NCBI RefSeq assembly: GCF_014646755.1
Contig: NZ_BMNW01000009.1
Coordinates: 124,001 to 188,000, forward strand
Length of the DNA stretch: 64,000 nucleotides
Reading direction: 5' to 3'
Source: Pseudomonas asuensis
GTDB taxonomy: Bacteria; Pseudomonadota; Gammaproteobacteria; Pseudomonadales; Pseudomonadaceae
The translations under genes and the position numbers were made by a program. Below the pieces are notes generated by a model. That model was not told the origin of the DNA. It did no database searches and was given only the letters and a program-made list of their open reading frames with translations. Positions 1 through 8,289 of this stretch are shown here, piece by piece (within the stretch, counting starts at the first letter, position 1; each line of letters starts with the position of its first letter).

Positions 1-114
1 ACTATTCTCGCAGTTAGCATGGAGTAGGTCCGCGTAAAGCATAGCGGTTACAGCTGCCCGCTAAGAACTGACTACAAGCGGGACGGTTCCTAAGAAAGTA
101 TGACCAAAGCCATA

Positions 115-143
115 GGATGGGTTGAGCGGAGCGATATCCATCC
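115..143. repeat. short intergenic inverted repeat (GGATGG...CCATCC)
   Basis: Six-base arms GGATGG (115-120) and CCATCC (138-143) flank a GTTGAGCG-AGCGATAT core. The same kind of element (a GGATGG-GTTGAGCG...CCATC motif) is, from memory, scattered between genes in many pseudomonads and other proteobacteria. Its function is unknown. Nothing else was recognised in the first 229 bases before the first gene. Confidence 0.4.
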
Positions 144-229
144 TCGTTTGATTGATTAAGTAAGGTTTAGACGCGCTGCAGGATGATTGCCGAGGGGCAT
201 GGTGCTCGGATCTATAACTTCACCTGCTA

Positions 230-3200
230 TTGTTAGTGCCGATATCTGGATCAGATCGTTTGCACAGAGACGTAACGTTGAACAGTACGTACGATTATTA
301 TCAGCAACACGCTGCACAGTTTTTCGCTGAAACCGCTGAAGTCGATATGCACGAGCTACACATGCATTTCCTAGCTCGAATCCCGGCTGGTGGTTACATA
401 CTTGATGCTGGCTGTGGCTCTGGGCGAGATGCCAAAGCTTTTATCCAGCAGGGTTATCAAGTCTCGGCTTTTGATGCTTCGCCGGCGTTAGCGGACCTTG
501 CCAGCGATTATCTAGGGCAACCGGTACAGGTACTTCGTTTCTCTCAGTTCAGTGAAGTCTACATTTATGATGGCATCTGGGCTTGCGCCAGCTTATTGCA
601 CGTTCCACAAATAGAGATGCCCCAAGCGCTAGCCAATCTCTGGCGTGGACTAAAGCCGGGTGGAGCCTTCTATTGCAGTTTCAAACTTGGACGGGGCGAG
701 CGGGAGCAGAGTGGACGACGCTTTACAGATGCTGACGAGGAACAACTACGTGAGTGGCTGGCTACTGTGGACGATGTTGCTGACATCAAGATCTGGCATA
801 CCCGCGATCAGCGCCCTGGTCGTGATGAGCAATGGATAAACCTATTGGCTTGCCGCGCTGAGGCACCTAGGCAGCGCCTAGTAACAGGCGGCCAAGACCA
901 TTTTCTGCCGCACTTGCTCGCCGCTATCAGCAGTGCAAAAAAGATCGATATGGCCGTTGCGTTCGTCATGACGGGCGGGCTGGATCTGCTGATCGATGAC
1001 CTGCACGTCAAGCTTCAACCCCCAGGTGAGCACGAGGCAGCGTTTATGCCTGCGCGTGTACGTATCCTTACCAGTGATTACTTCGATGTAACGGATGTGG
1101 AGGCCCTGCGTCGATTGATGCTGCTGCAGGACGCTGGCGCCGAAGTGCGCGTTTATGAATGTAAAGGACCGCACAGCTTCCATTTGAAGGCATACCTATT
1201 CGTGACGCAGGACGACTCGAATAACGTGCAAGGTCAGGCTTTTATTGGCTCTAGCAACATCAGCCGTAAGGCATTACGTGATGGCCTAGAGTGGAACTAT
1301 CGCATCGACTATCCTGGCGATAAGGGATTTCTCGAAGCCTGTGACCGTTTCGAAACGTTATTCGCTGATCCACGTTCTAAGCCGCTAACGCACGCCTGGA
1401 TTGATGCTTATGAGGCGCGGCGCAAGAAGCTGCCTACTCTAGCGCCCATCGGCGTGGAAGAGGAGATCAAGCCACCTCCTACCCCAACATCAATACAAAA
1501 TGAGGCGTTGGCCGCGCTCGATAAAACCCGTGTAGAAGGCTATCAGCGCGGATTAGTCGTTCTTGCGACCGGTTTAGGCAAAACCTGGCTTGCTGCGTTC
1601 GACGCCAGGCAGTTCGGTGCTAAACGTGTATTGTTTGTAGCGCATCGAGAGGAAATCCTGCACCAAGCGGCTGAAACCTTCGTACGTATTCGCCCTGGTT
1701 TACGTGTGGGGTATTACATGAACCAGCAGCGCGATATAGAAGTCGAGGTGCTTTGTGCATCGATCCAGACGTTAGGACGTAACGAGCACTTGCAGCGCTT
1801 TTCTCCGCGCCATTTCGATTACATCATAGTGGATGAGTTTCACCACGCTGCCGCGCCTACTTACCGGCATTTGCTTAACCATTTCCTACCGGCCTTTTTA
1901 CTCGGTCTCACCGCCACCCCAGATCGCACCGATTGTTCAGACATACTCTCGTTATGCGATGACAACTTGGTTTTCCAGACGAATTTATTCCATGGTATCC
2001 AAGCGCGTTTACTCGTGCCGTTTCGCTACTATGGTATCTTCGATGAGGACGTGGATTACCAGTCCATCCCTTGGCGCAACGGGCGTTTCGATCCTGAGCA
2101 ACTGGCTAGCCGGCTCGCTACGCTCGGACGCGCCCGTCATGCTTTACGCACGTGGCGTCAGTATGCGCAGAAACGAACGCTGGCCTTTTGCATCTCCATT
2201 CGCCATGCAGAGTTCATGGCCGAGCAGTTTCGCAAGGCGGGCATTCAAGCTGCTGCTGTATACGCTGGCTCAGAGATCGCCCGAGGGGAAGCCCTAGAGC
2301 AACTCAGCGATGGTCGTTTGACGGTAATTTTTTCGGTCGATCTCTTCAACGAAGGCGTCGACTTGCCTGCCATCGATACTGTCATGATGCTAAGGCCAAC
2401 CGAATCGAAGATCCTCTTTCTCCAGCAACTGGGTCGAGGACTGCGTCGGGCCGAAGGTAAAGACCATTTGGTGGTACTGGACTTCATCGGAAACCACCAG
2501 AGCTTTTTACACAAACCACAGGCGCTCATGGGGCGGAGCATGAATCATCGGCAGTTAGCCGATTATGCTCGTGCTGCCCAGTCGCAGCAGTTGGAGTTAC
2601 CCGAAGGCTGCTTCGTCAACTACGATCTGCAATTGATTGAATTCCTCAAAGCGCTAGATAGTGACGGCATTCGAGGCCACTACCTAGCCTTGCGCGAAAG
2701 CCTTAATCGCCGTCCAACGCTTAGCGAGTTCTATCGGGCGGGTGCCAGCCTACAGCAGATGCAAAAGCAGTACGGCAATTGGTTCACGCTGGTGGACACG
2801 CTGGGCGACCTAGACAGCGGCCAACGTGTAGTGGTCGAGACACATAAGGCCTTCCTGCGTGAGCTTGAAACTACGCCAATGACCAAAAGCTTCAAGATGA
2901 TCCTGCTGGAAGCCTTTCAAGAGTTGGATGGCTGGCAGTTACCGCCTACCGAAGCGGAGCTGGCTGAGCGTTCCTGGACGGTACTGCAGCGCCGCCGTAT
3001 GCTCCTGGGCGACTTGCCTCCAGAACTGGCTAACCTTGTTAATAGCAGTGATCCAGCATGGCTGCGCTATTGGCAAGCCAACCCGATCAATGCCTGGATC
3101 GGTGGCAATAAAAGTAAAGCTGATGCTTTCTTTAAAGTAGATGAAGGCCGTTTTCAGCCACGCTTTAGCGTTATGCCTGATGATCGAGAAACCTTTACCG

Positions 3201-4141
3201 GTCTGCTACAGGAGGTGCTCGATTGTCGCTTGGCACAATACACGGCTCGTCAGTCTGGGGCGTTAGCACCCGTCATCCCACTGCGAAAGGAAGAGCCAAC
3301 CGGTACTGAGTTGCCATTCTTCCCTAATTTGAAAATTGCCTGCGGCCACTTCAAAACGGGTCATGCCGATAGCGAAGAGTATCGTCGTATTGGCGAAGGC
3401 TTCGGCCATCTGGACCCGACCCGGCACTTCATCGCCCGTGCGTCCGGTAACTCCATGAATGGAGGTAAACGCCCCATCCTCGATGGGGATTACTTATTGC
3501 TAGAACACATGGACTCGAAGTCAGCGGGCAGCATCACTGGCTCGACCCTGGCTATCGAGCGCCAGGATGGGGCCGGAGATAACCAATACCTCCTGCGTGT
3601 CATCCTCAAGGAAAAGGACGGCAGCTATATATTACGCGCTAACAACCCGGATTATGCTGATATATCGGTAACGGAGGAACTACGCGAACAACTGCGTACT
3701 TTCGCTCGGTTTAAAGCAGTGCTAGATCCGTTAGAAATGGCGATAGGTCAGCGTTTTTTGCGCGAGGATATTCCTGCATTGTTTGGTGTTGCGTTCAACC
3801 CAGGCAACTGGAATGTTGGCCACGTCGTGCTGCCCGAACAGAAGGCTCACGTACTTCTTGTAACGCTGAATAAGCAGGGCAAAGCCGAGGAGCATAAATA
3901 CCTGGATCATTGGGTCGATCAGCATACTTTTCATTGGCAAAGCCAGAACGCGACCACGCCTCAAAGCAAGAAAGGTAAGGAAATAATCGAGCATGAGCGA
4001 CTGGGAATCGCTATTCATCTGTTTGTGCGGGAGCATAAGCTGGAGGCTGGAAAAGCGGCACCTTTTAATTATTACGGGAAGGTGAGGTACCTGCGGCATG
4101 AGGGGAGTGGGCCGATGAGTGTTGTGCTGGGAATGAAGTAA
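230..4141 (+). CDS. Methyltransferase-PLD-SF2 helicase-S24-DUF3427 fusion protein
   Basis: A 1303-residue multidomain protein, probably acting on DNA and probably in defence. Domains in order: class I SAM methyltransferase (motif I ILDAGCGSGRD, about 57-67); PLD-type phosphodiesterase (HLK at 318-320, GSSN at 340-343); SF2 helicase with Walker A ATGLGKT (446-452), DEFH (535-538), TATP (561-564) and motif VI QQLGRGLRR (732-740); an S24/LexA-like segment with ASGNSM (Ser1075); and a DUF3427-type C-terminus (FHWQSQN, about 1234-1240). PLD-helicase-DUF3427 proteins are a known bacterial family; the N-terminal methylase and the S24 insert are extra. The start is uncertain: TTG at 230 is the longest, TTG at 278 is possible, and neither has a clear ribosome site. 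Substrate is unknown; a role against phage is inferred from architecture and the accessory location. Confidence 0.8.
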   Translation: MLVPISGSDRLHRDVTLNSTYDYYQQHAAQFFAETAEVDMHELHMHFLARIPAGGYILDAGCGSGRDAKAFIQQGYQVSAFDASPALADLASDYLGQPVQVLRFSQFSEVYIYDGIWACASLLHVPQIEMPQALANLWRGLKPGGAFYCSFKLGRGEREQSGRRFTDADEEQLREWLATVDDVADIKIWHTRDQRPGRDEQWINLLACRAEAPRQRLVTGGQDHFLPHLLAAISSAKKIDMAVAFVMTGGLDLLIDDLHVKLQPPGEHEAAFMPARVRILTSDYFDVTDVEALRRLMLLQDAGAEVRVYECKGPHSFHLKAYLFVTQDDSNNVQGQAFIGSSNISRKALRDGLEWNYRIDYPGDKGFLEACDRFETLFADPRSKPLTHAWIDAYEARRKKLPTLAPIGVEEEIKPPPTPTSIQNEALAALDKTRVEGYQRGLVVLATGLGKTWLAAFDARQFGAKRVLFVAHREEILHQAAETFVRIRPGLRVGYYMNQQRDIEVEVLCASIQTLGRNEHLQRFSPRHFDYIIVDEFHHAAAPTYRHLLNHFLPAFLLGLTATPDRTDCSDILSLCDDNLVFQTNLFHGIQARLLVPFRYYGIFDEDVDYQSIPWRNGRFDPEQLASRLATLGRARHALRTWRQYAQKRTLAFCISIRHAEFMAEQFRKAGIQAAAVYAGSEIARGEALEQLSDGRLTVIFSVDLFNEGVDLPAIDTVMMLRPTESKILFLQQLGRGLRRAEGKDHLVVLDFIGNHQSFLHKPQALMGRSMNHRQLADYARAAQSQQLELPEGCFVNYDLQLIEFLKALDSDGIRGHYLALRESLNRRPTLSEFYRAGASLQQMQKQYGNWFTLVDTLGDLDSGQRVVVETHKAFLRELETTPMTKSFKMILLEAFQELDGWQLPPTEAELAERSWTVLQRRRMLLGDLPPELANLVNSSDPAWLRYWQANPINAWIGGNKSKADAFFKVDEGRFQPRFSVMPDDRETFTGLLQEVLDCRLAQYTARQSGALAPVIPLRKEEPTGTELPFFPNLKIACGHFKTGHADSEEYRRIGEGFGHLDPTRHFIARASGNSMNGGKRPILDGDYLLLEHMDSKSAGSITGSTLAIERQDGAGDNQYLLRVILKEKDGSYILRANNPDYADISVTEELREQLRTFARFKAVLDPLEMAIGQRFLREDIPALFGVAFNPGNWNVGHVVLPEQKAHVLLVTLNKQGKAEEHKYLDHWVDQHTFHWQSQNATTPQSKKGKEIIEHERLGIAIHLFVREHKLEAGKAAPFNYYGKVRYLRHEGSGPMSVVLGMK

Positions 4142-4433
4142 AAAGGATGCTGCTTGTATACCAATATCCTTGGTACTTTGCTTTTTGGCAACCTGCATGC
4201 ATTGAAACCTTAAAGCGCTCCCGCTAGTTTGGCGTTAGAAAAAAAGCTGTTTTCCTTTACTGCTAGGCTGCTGGAAGATGTAAAACTTTAAGATCTGGAT
4301 TTCAGTTTACTTTGGCACGCCCTCCACATTGGTACAGAGGCCAGAGCGCGGAGGAGAAAATTTACCAAATCATAATGGAGGTAGATTTTTCTAATCTTAA
4401 ATGGGCTGTATGTAGGTCTGCTCCTTTTCATAA
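4142..4433. other. intergenic, convergent 3' ends
   Basis: The gap separates the 3' ends of the helicase fusion gene and the membrane-protein gene. No clear terminator, repeat or small gene was recognised. Confidence 0.5.
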
Positions 4434-5255
4434 TCAATCCGGAATAAGCCGTCCCTTGATTCTTTTTGCAGCATGCACTTTGGCTACATAGCGGATTACG
4501 ATAAAAAATGAGAAAAAACAGAAAATACCTAATATAGAAAGTGTAATGCGCTGCTCTAGAAGGATGTTGTTTATGGCTTTCTTGTTTTGCTCTTTATTTA
4601 ATTCTTCGCAAAGAGATATCAATTTTTCTATCGGTAATTGGCTTTCGTTTATCAAGGGTGATAAGTTCTCATCAGATTCGCAAGATTTTTTGTTTAAATA
4701 GTTATTACTAAAAATTGAAAATTTTATATTTTCTTCAGATATATAGAAGTAATTAGTGTCCGCTAATTTTATCATTGCATATTTTGGTATTGCTAGGGCG
4801 AATGCCATAACCATTGTTGTGTATAGCAGGATTGCTATAATGGCTGAAATCCAAGTTCTGGATTTTATACTTATATCTTTTATATTTAGATTATTGAAGT
4901 CTTGCCAGTCAATATATTTTTTGGCATGTATGACATCTCGAAGGGAGAGATTTTTAGTTGTTATCCAGTTTTCAAATAGCTCTGCCTCTCTTAAGGTTGA
5001 AGCAGGCACGTCAAATTCAAATTTAAAATGCTCTAGCTCTCTTTCGTCATCTTTTAGTTTTTGAAGTTTAGGTGAGCTAAATGATGCTTTTCCTCCAAAA
5101 AATTTCCAAAGTCGATCGCGTAAGAATAAAATTGATCCAGCCCTTAAGTATATATAAAGGAAAGCTGCTGTAATAAATAGCAGGTTTGCCAGTGTTGCGA
5201 TAGTGGTTAGATGCTCTGCTATAAGATTCAGTAAGTTTGTCATATTGAGGGTCAT
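4434..5255 (-). CDS. Three-helix membrane protein paired with an AAA ATPase
   Basis: A 273-residue inner-membrane protein of unrecognised function. Hydrophobic segments lie at about 18-37, 135-157 and 238-257. Between the first two is a charged cytoplasmic-type region (about 45-130) containing WKFFGGKASF and KLKDDERELEHF; between the last two is a polar loop (about 160-235) with a lone Cys at 191. It lies 100 bp downstream of the AAA ATPase on the same strand, so the two probably form one transcript. Both genes are markedly AT-rich compared with neighbouring nrdB, which suggests acquisition. It may belong to a DUF family of short membrane proteins (DUF6216 came to mind, not confirmed). ATG at 5243 is an alternative start; neither start has a good ribosome site. 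Confidence 0.7.
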   Translation of the reverse strand: MTLNMTNLLNLIAEHLTTIATLANLLFITAAFLYIYLRAGSILFLRDRLWKFFGGKASFSSPKLQKLKDDERELEHFKFEFDVPASTLREAELFENWITTKNLSLRDVIHAKKYIDWQDFNNLNIKDISIKSRTWISAIIAILLYTTMVMAFALAIPKYAMIKLADTNYFYISEENIKFSIFSNNYLNKKSCESDENLSPLINESQLPIEKLISLCEELNKEQNKKAINNILLEQRITLSILGIFCFFSFFIVIRYVAKVHAAKRIKGRLIPD

Positions 5256-5355
5256 TTTTATTGTGTGATAAATTTTATTTATAATGTAAGTGTCATCAGA
5301 AGAAAGAAAATAAAAAATCCATTTGACTACTGGTCTCCAATTGCAAGGATAGTAG

Positions 5356-6681
5356 TCAGTGCTCTACCGAGCTTTCATACTCAATAACCGCATAGTCTTC
5401 CTTAAGTGTAATAAAAATTTGCCTGACTAATTGCGGCTGAGTCGTTTGTTTGGCATCTGTATGTTGAAGAGATTGCGCATATGCACGATGGAATGGATCT
5501 GTAAACGAATAAAGGCCCGAATTACTATCGTATCTTAAAATTGCGCCATATTCATGCTCTGTTAGCTTGATCAGGTGCGATTTCAGGATGTGATCAGTAT
5601 AATTGGGTTCATCTTCTTTAATTATCTTAAGTAAGTTGAGTCGCGCTAATCCTCGTTCCGGCACCACTGATAATGCTTTAATAATAAGTGTAGAACTGTC
5701 GAATTTTGTGCTTCGTCTAATTTTTAGCGCCTTGTCAAAAGAACTTTTTAGCGAGTCAGAAGCGCTTCTAATGTATTTTTCAACTGCATTGTCAAAGTGA
5801 TGGTCATCAATGACAGTTAAAGTGCTCTGCTTGTACTTTATGTTCGCGCTAGTGCACATGTTAAGACAGAGCCTATGGCATATGGATGCTATCCCGCATG
5901 CATATTTAACAACTTTTCTCTTTGTGCTTTGGTTGAATCTTATGTTAAGGAGTTTTTCTCCTTTAGTAATGATAGAGAATAGCTCGTCTTCAGTCATCAG
6001 CGGGACTGCAATCTCAGCTACTCTCTCTTTCATCTCTTTATCGTAATCAACAACTTGGCGAGCTGTATCAACGGCACCCAGGCAGACGATTTTTACACAT
6101 GGGTATTCATATGCTAAATCCATAAATACTTTAAGCAGTTGGGATAGCTTATCCTTTTCTGTGGCCTCAATCTTGTGAAAGTCTTCTATGACCCAGCACT
6201 GGCCAGAATTGCCAATAAGTCTGCCTAATGCCTGGGGAGTCAACTGGGGAGGTAAGGCGCGCTTTTCTGTAGAGTTAACTGCCTTAATTTTAGTTGCTTC
6301 AAGCGAGGATTTAATAGCTAAATAAGAAGCAGAGATAGCTCCTTTTGCGCTTTCGCTTGAAGAGTTTGAACGGTCAGATTCGTAAAACGGCGTTAACTGA
6401 TCAAATGCTTCTGTAAGGATCTGCTCGAATGTCATTCCCTTCATGCATCTGGTTGTTATGTGATGGGAATAAACTTGTTCCAGTTTGTTGGTTAGTAGCG
6501 TGGTTTTCCCACTCCCGGTATGTCCATAAACCACTACTTGTGTTCCCGGCGTCTCTAAAGCATCGATTAGATCGTTATTAACGATATCTCGATCAATAAA
6601 GGTAAGCTTGGCTGGTTGGGTGGGGGTGAAAACATTGTGGACAGTATATGGACTAGTGTCTAGTCCTGCGAACTCAATCAT
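5356..6681 (-). CDS. AAA/ORC-like ATPase, possible defence or conflict protein
   Basis: A 441-residue P-loop ATPase with Walker A GHTGSGKT (53-60), a Walker B-type stretch CWVIED (162-167), and a sensor-like VCLGAVDT (199-206). The rest is helical with a basic C-terminal half, which gives an Orc1/Cdc6 or TniB-like appearance. It probably acts as a molecular switch for its downstream neighbour, a membrane protein; this is inferred from the pairing only. The ATG is preceded by GGAG at good spacing. The gene starts only 59 bp after the nrdB stop on the same strand, so read-through from nrdB is possible. It is AT-rich and unlike its nrdB neighbour in codon use. No transposase or integrase accompanies it, which argues against a transposition role. 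Confidence 0.75.
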   Translation of the reverse strand: MIEFAGLDTSPYTVHNVFTPTQPAKLTFIDRDIVNNDLIDALETPGTQVVVYGHTGSGKTTLLTNKLEQVYSHHITTRCMKGMTFEQILTEAFDQLTPFYESDRSNSSSESAKGAISASYLAIKSSLEATKIKAVNSTEKRALPPQLTPQALGRLIGNSGQCWVIEDFHKIEATEKDKLSQLLKVFMDLAYEYPCVKIVCLGAVDTARQVVDYDKEMKERVAEIAVPLMTEDELFSIITKGEKLLNIRFNQSTKRKVVKYACGIASICHRLCLNMCTSANIKYKQSTLTVIDDHHFDNAVEKYIRSASDSLKSSFDKALKIRRSTKFDSSTLIIKALSVVPERGLARLNLLKIIKEDEPNYTDHILKSHLIKLTEHEYGAILRYDSNSGLYSFTDPFHRAYAQSLQHTDAKQTTQPQLVRQIFITLKEDYAVIEYESSVEH

Positions 6682-6693
6682 TCGGTCTCCAAT

Positions 6694-6720
6694 GCTGCTT
6701 CCCGTATTCTGAGAAGCAGC
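6694..6720 (-). promoter_or_regulatory. hairpin between nrdB and the AAA ATPase gene
   Basis: GCTGCTTC (6694-6701) pairs with GAAGCAGC (6713-6720) around an 11-base loop. It sits in the short gap after nrdB, a few bases upstream of the GGAG ribosome site of the ATPase gene. There is no T-run, so it is not a convincing terminator. It could be a processing or translational-control hairpin. Confidence 0.35.
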
Positions 6721-6740
6721 TACATCATGGATTTTATAGG

Positions 6741-7985
6741 TCAGTCCCAGCTCAACGCACCACCAGTCTGATACTCAATCACGCGCGTCTCGAAGAAGTT
6801 CTTTTCTTTCTTCAAGTCCATGATTTCGCTCATCCATGGGAAGGGGTTAGTGGTACCGGGGTACTCTTCCTTCAGGCCGATCTGAGTCAAGCGACGGTTG
6901 GCGATGAACTTCAGATAGTCTTCCATCATGGCCGCGTTCATGCCCAGTACGCCGCGGGGCATGGTGTCGCGCGCGTATTCGATTTCGAGCTGAGTGCCCT
7001 GGAGGATCATCTGGGTGGCTTCGTCCTTCATCTGGGCATCCCACAGGTGTGGGTTTTCGATCTTGATCTGGTTGATCATGTCGATGCCAAAGTTCAGGTG
7101 CATAGACTCGTCACGCAGGATGTACTGGAACTGCTCGGCAGTACCGGTCATCTTGTTGCGGCGGCCCATGGAAAGGATCTGGGTGAAACCGCAGTAAAAG
7201 AAGATACCTTCCAGTACGCAGTAGTACGCGATCAGGTTCTTGAGGAACTGGCGATCCGTCTCGGGTGTGCCGGTCTTGAATTCCGGGTCAGAGATGGAGC
7301 GGGTGTACTTAAGGCCCCAGGAGGCTTTTTTAGCAACCGACGGAATCTCGTGGTACATGTTGAAGATTTCACCTTCATCCATGCCCAGGGATTCGATGCA
7401 GTACTGGTAGGCGTGGGTATGGATCGCCTCTTCGAACGCCTGCCGCAGGATGTACTGGCGGCACTCGGGGTTGGTGATCAGACGGTATACGGCTAGAACA
7501 AGGTTATTGGCAACCAGCGAGTCCGCGGTGGAGAAGAAGCCCAGGTTACGCTTCACGATGCGGCGCTCGTCTTCAGAGAGGCCGTCAGCGCTCTTCCACA
7601 GGGCTATGTCCCCGGTCATGTTGACTTCCTGCGGCATCCAGTGGTTGGCGCAGCCATCCAGGTACTTCTGCCAAGCCCAGTCATACTTGAAGGGTACGAG
7701 TTGGTTCAGATCAGCGCGGGCGTTGATCATTTGCTTGTCGCCGACATGTACGCGGGCAGAGGAGCCTTCCAGATCGTCCAGGCCTTCCTGAATGTCGAGC
7801 TCGTTCAGCGCGGCCTTGGCGCGGGCTACGGCGTCAGAGTCAGCGGCATCAACAGCGCGCGCTTCGTTGGCAGCGGCGCCGCCTACGCTATCCAGTTTTT
7901 CCAGTGGCATGTCGCCGTCCTGCTGTGCAGCAGCAGGCGTGGCAGTTGTTTCTTCGTCTTTGTCGAATTCGTCCCAGCTCAGCAT
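6741..7985 (-). CDS. nrdB: Ribonucleoside-diphosphate reductase, class Ia beta subunit
   Basis: NrdB houses the diiron-tyrosyl radical cofactor that starts reduction of ribonucleoside diphosphates by NrdA, supplying dNTPs. The 414-residue length matches pseudomonad NrdB. Diiron ligand motifs are visible: EEAIHTHAY and DESMHLNFG, with the region EGIFFYCGF between them. The N-terminal 75 residues are Ala- and acid-rich and poorly conserved, as in other pseudomonads. The C-terminus GGALSWD is the type of tail that docks on the alpha subunit. It lies 304 bp downstream of nrdA on the same strand. No NrdR box was seen in that gap. Confidence 0.97.
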   Translation of the reverse strand: MLSWDEFDKDEETTATPAAAQQDGDMPLEKLDSVGGAAANEARAVDAADSDAVARAKAALNELDIQEGLDDLEGSSARVHVGDKQMINARADLNQLVPFKYDWAWQKYLDGCANHWMPQEVNMTGDIALWKSADGLSEDERRIVKRNLGFFSTADSLVANNLVLAVYRLITNPECRQYILRQAFEEAIHTHAYQYCIESLGMDEGEIFNMYHEIPSVAKKASWGLKYTRSISDPEFKTGTPETDRQFLKNLIAYYCVLEGIFFYCGFTQILSMGRRNKMTGTAEQFQYILRDESMHLNFGIDMINQIKIENPHLWDAQMKDEATQMILQGTQLEIEYARDTMPRGVLGMNAAMMEDYLKFIANRRLTQIGLKEEYPGTTNPFPWMSEIMDLKKEKNFFETRVIEYQTGGALSWD

Positions 7986-8233
7986 GGTGTGTTCTCCTGC
8001 TTGAGGACCGGCGCTTGGCCAGTCTTTGAATATCTAGATATTTTTAGAGTGCACATGGGGCACGGTGTTTGATTGGGCGTTATACGGTTAAGCAGTGAAT
8101 AGGAGCCGCTTAGGGTTTCGCCTCAATCATGCCTGCTCTGCCAGGGTGAGCCCCTGTAATCATGCTCAAGGCAAGGTCAGGCCAATCGGCTCATAAGGCC
8201 GACTTTCAGTACTTGTTGTATTTGGGTACAGCG
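7986..8233. other. nrdA-nrdB intergenic region
   Basis: About 250 bases between the hairpins behind nrdA and the nrdB start. It probably contains the nrdB promoter, but no good promoter match or NrdR box was identified by eye. Confidence 0.4.
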
Positions 8234-8283
8234 CTCGGGGAGGGCGCTAAGCCCGTCCCCGAGCCCTCTCAGAAGAGAGGGCT
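8234..8283 (-). terminator. tandem hairpins after nrdA
   Basis: Two adjacent stem-loops lie directly behind the nrdA stop: AGCCCTCTC/GAGAGGGCT (8262-8270 with 8275-8283) and a longer CTCGGGG/CCCCGAG stem (8234-8263) that includes an inner GGGC/GCCC pair. The two stems overlap slightly. There is no T-run, so this may attenuate rather than fully end transcription before nrdB. Confidence 0.45.
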
Positions 8284-8289
8284 TATGGC

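Noticed and set aside
230-4141. Mokosh-type PLD-helicase defence gene
   Set aside because: Mokosh has an SF1/COG1112-type helicase with PLD at the other end. Here the helicase is SF2 (DEFH) with PLD in front and a DUF3427 end.
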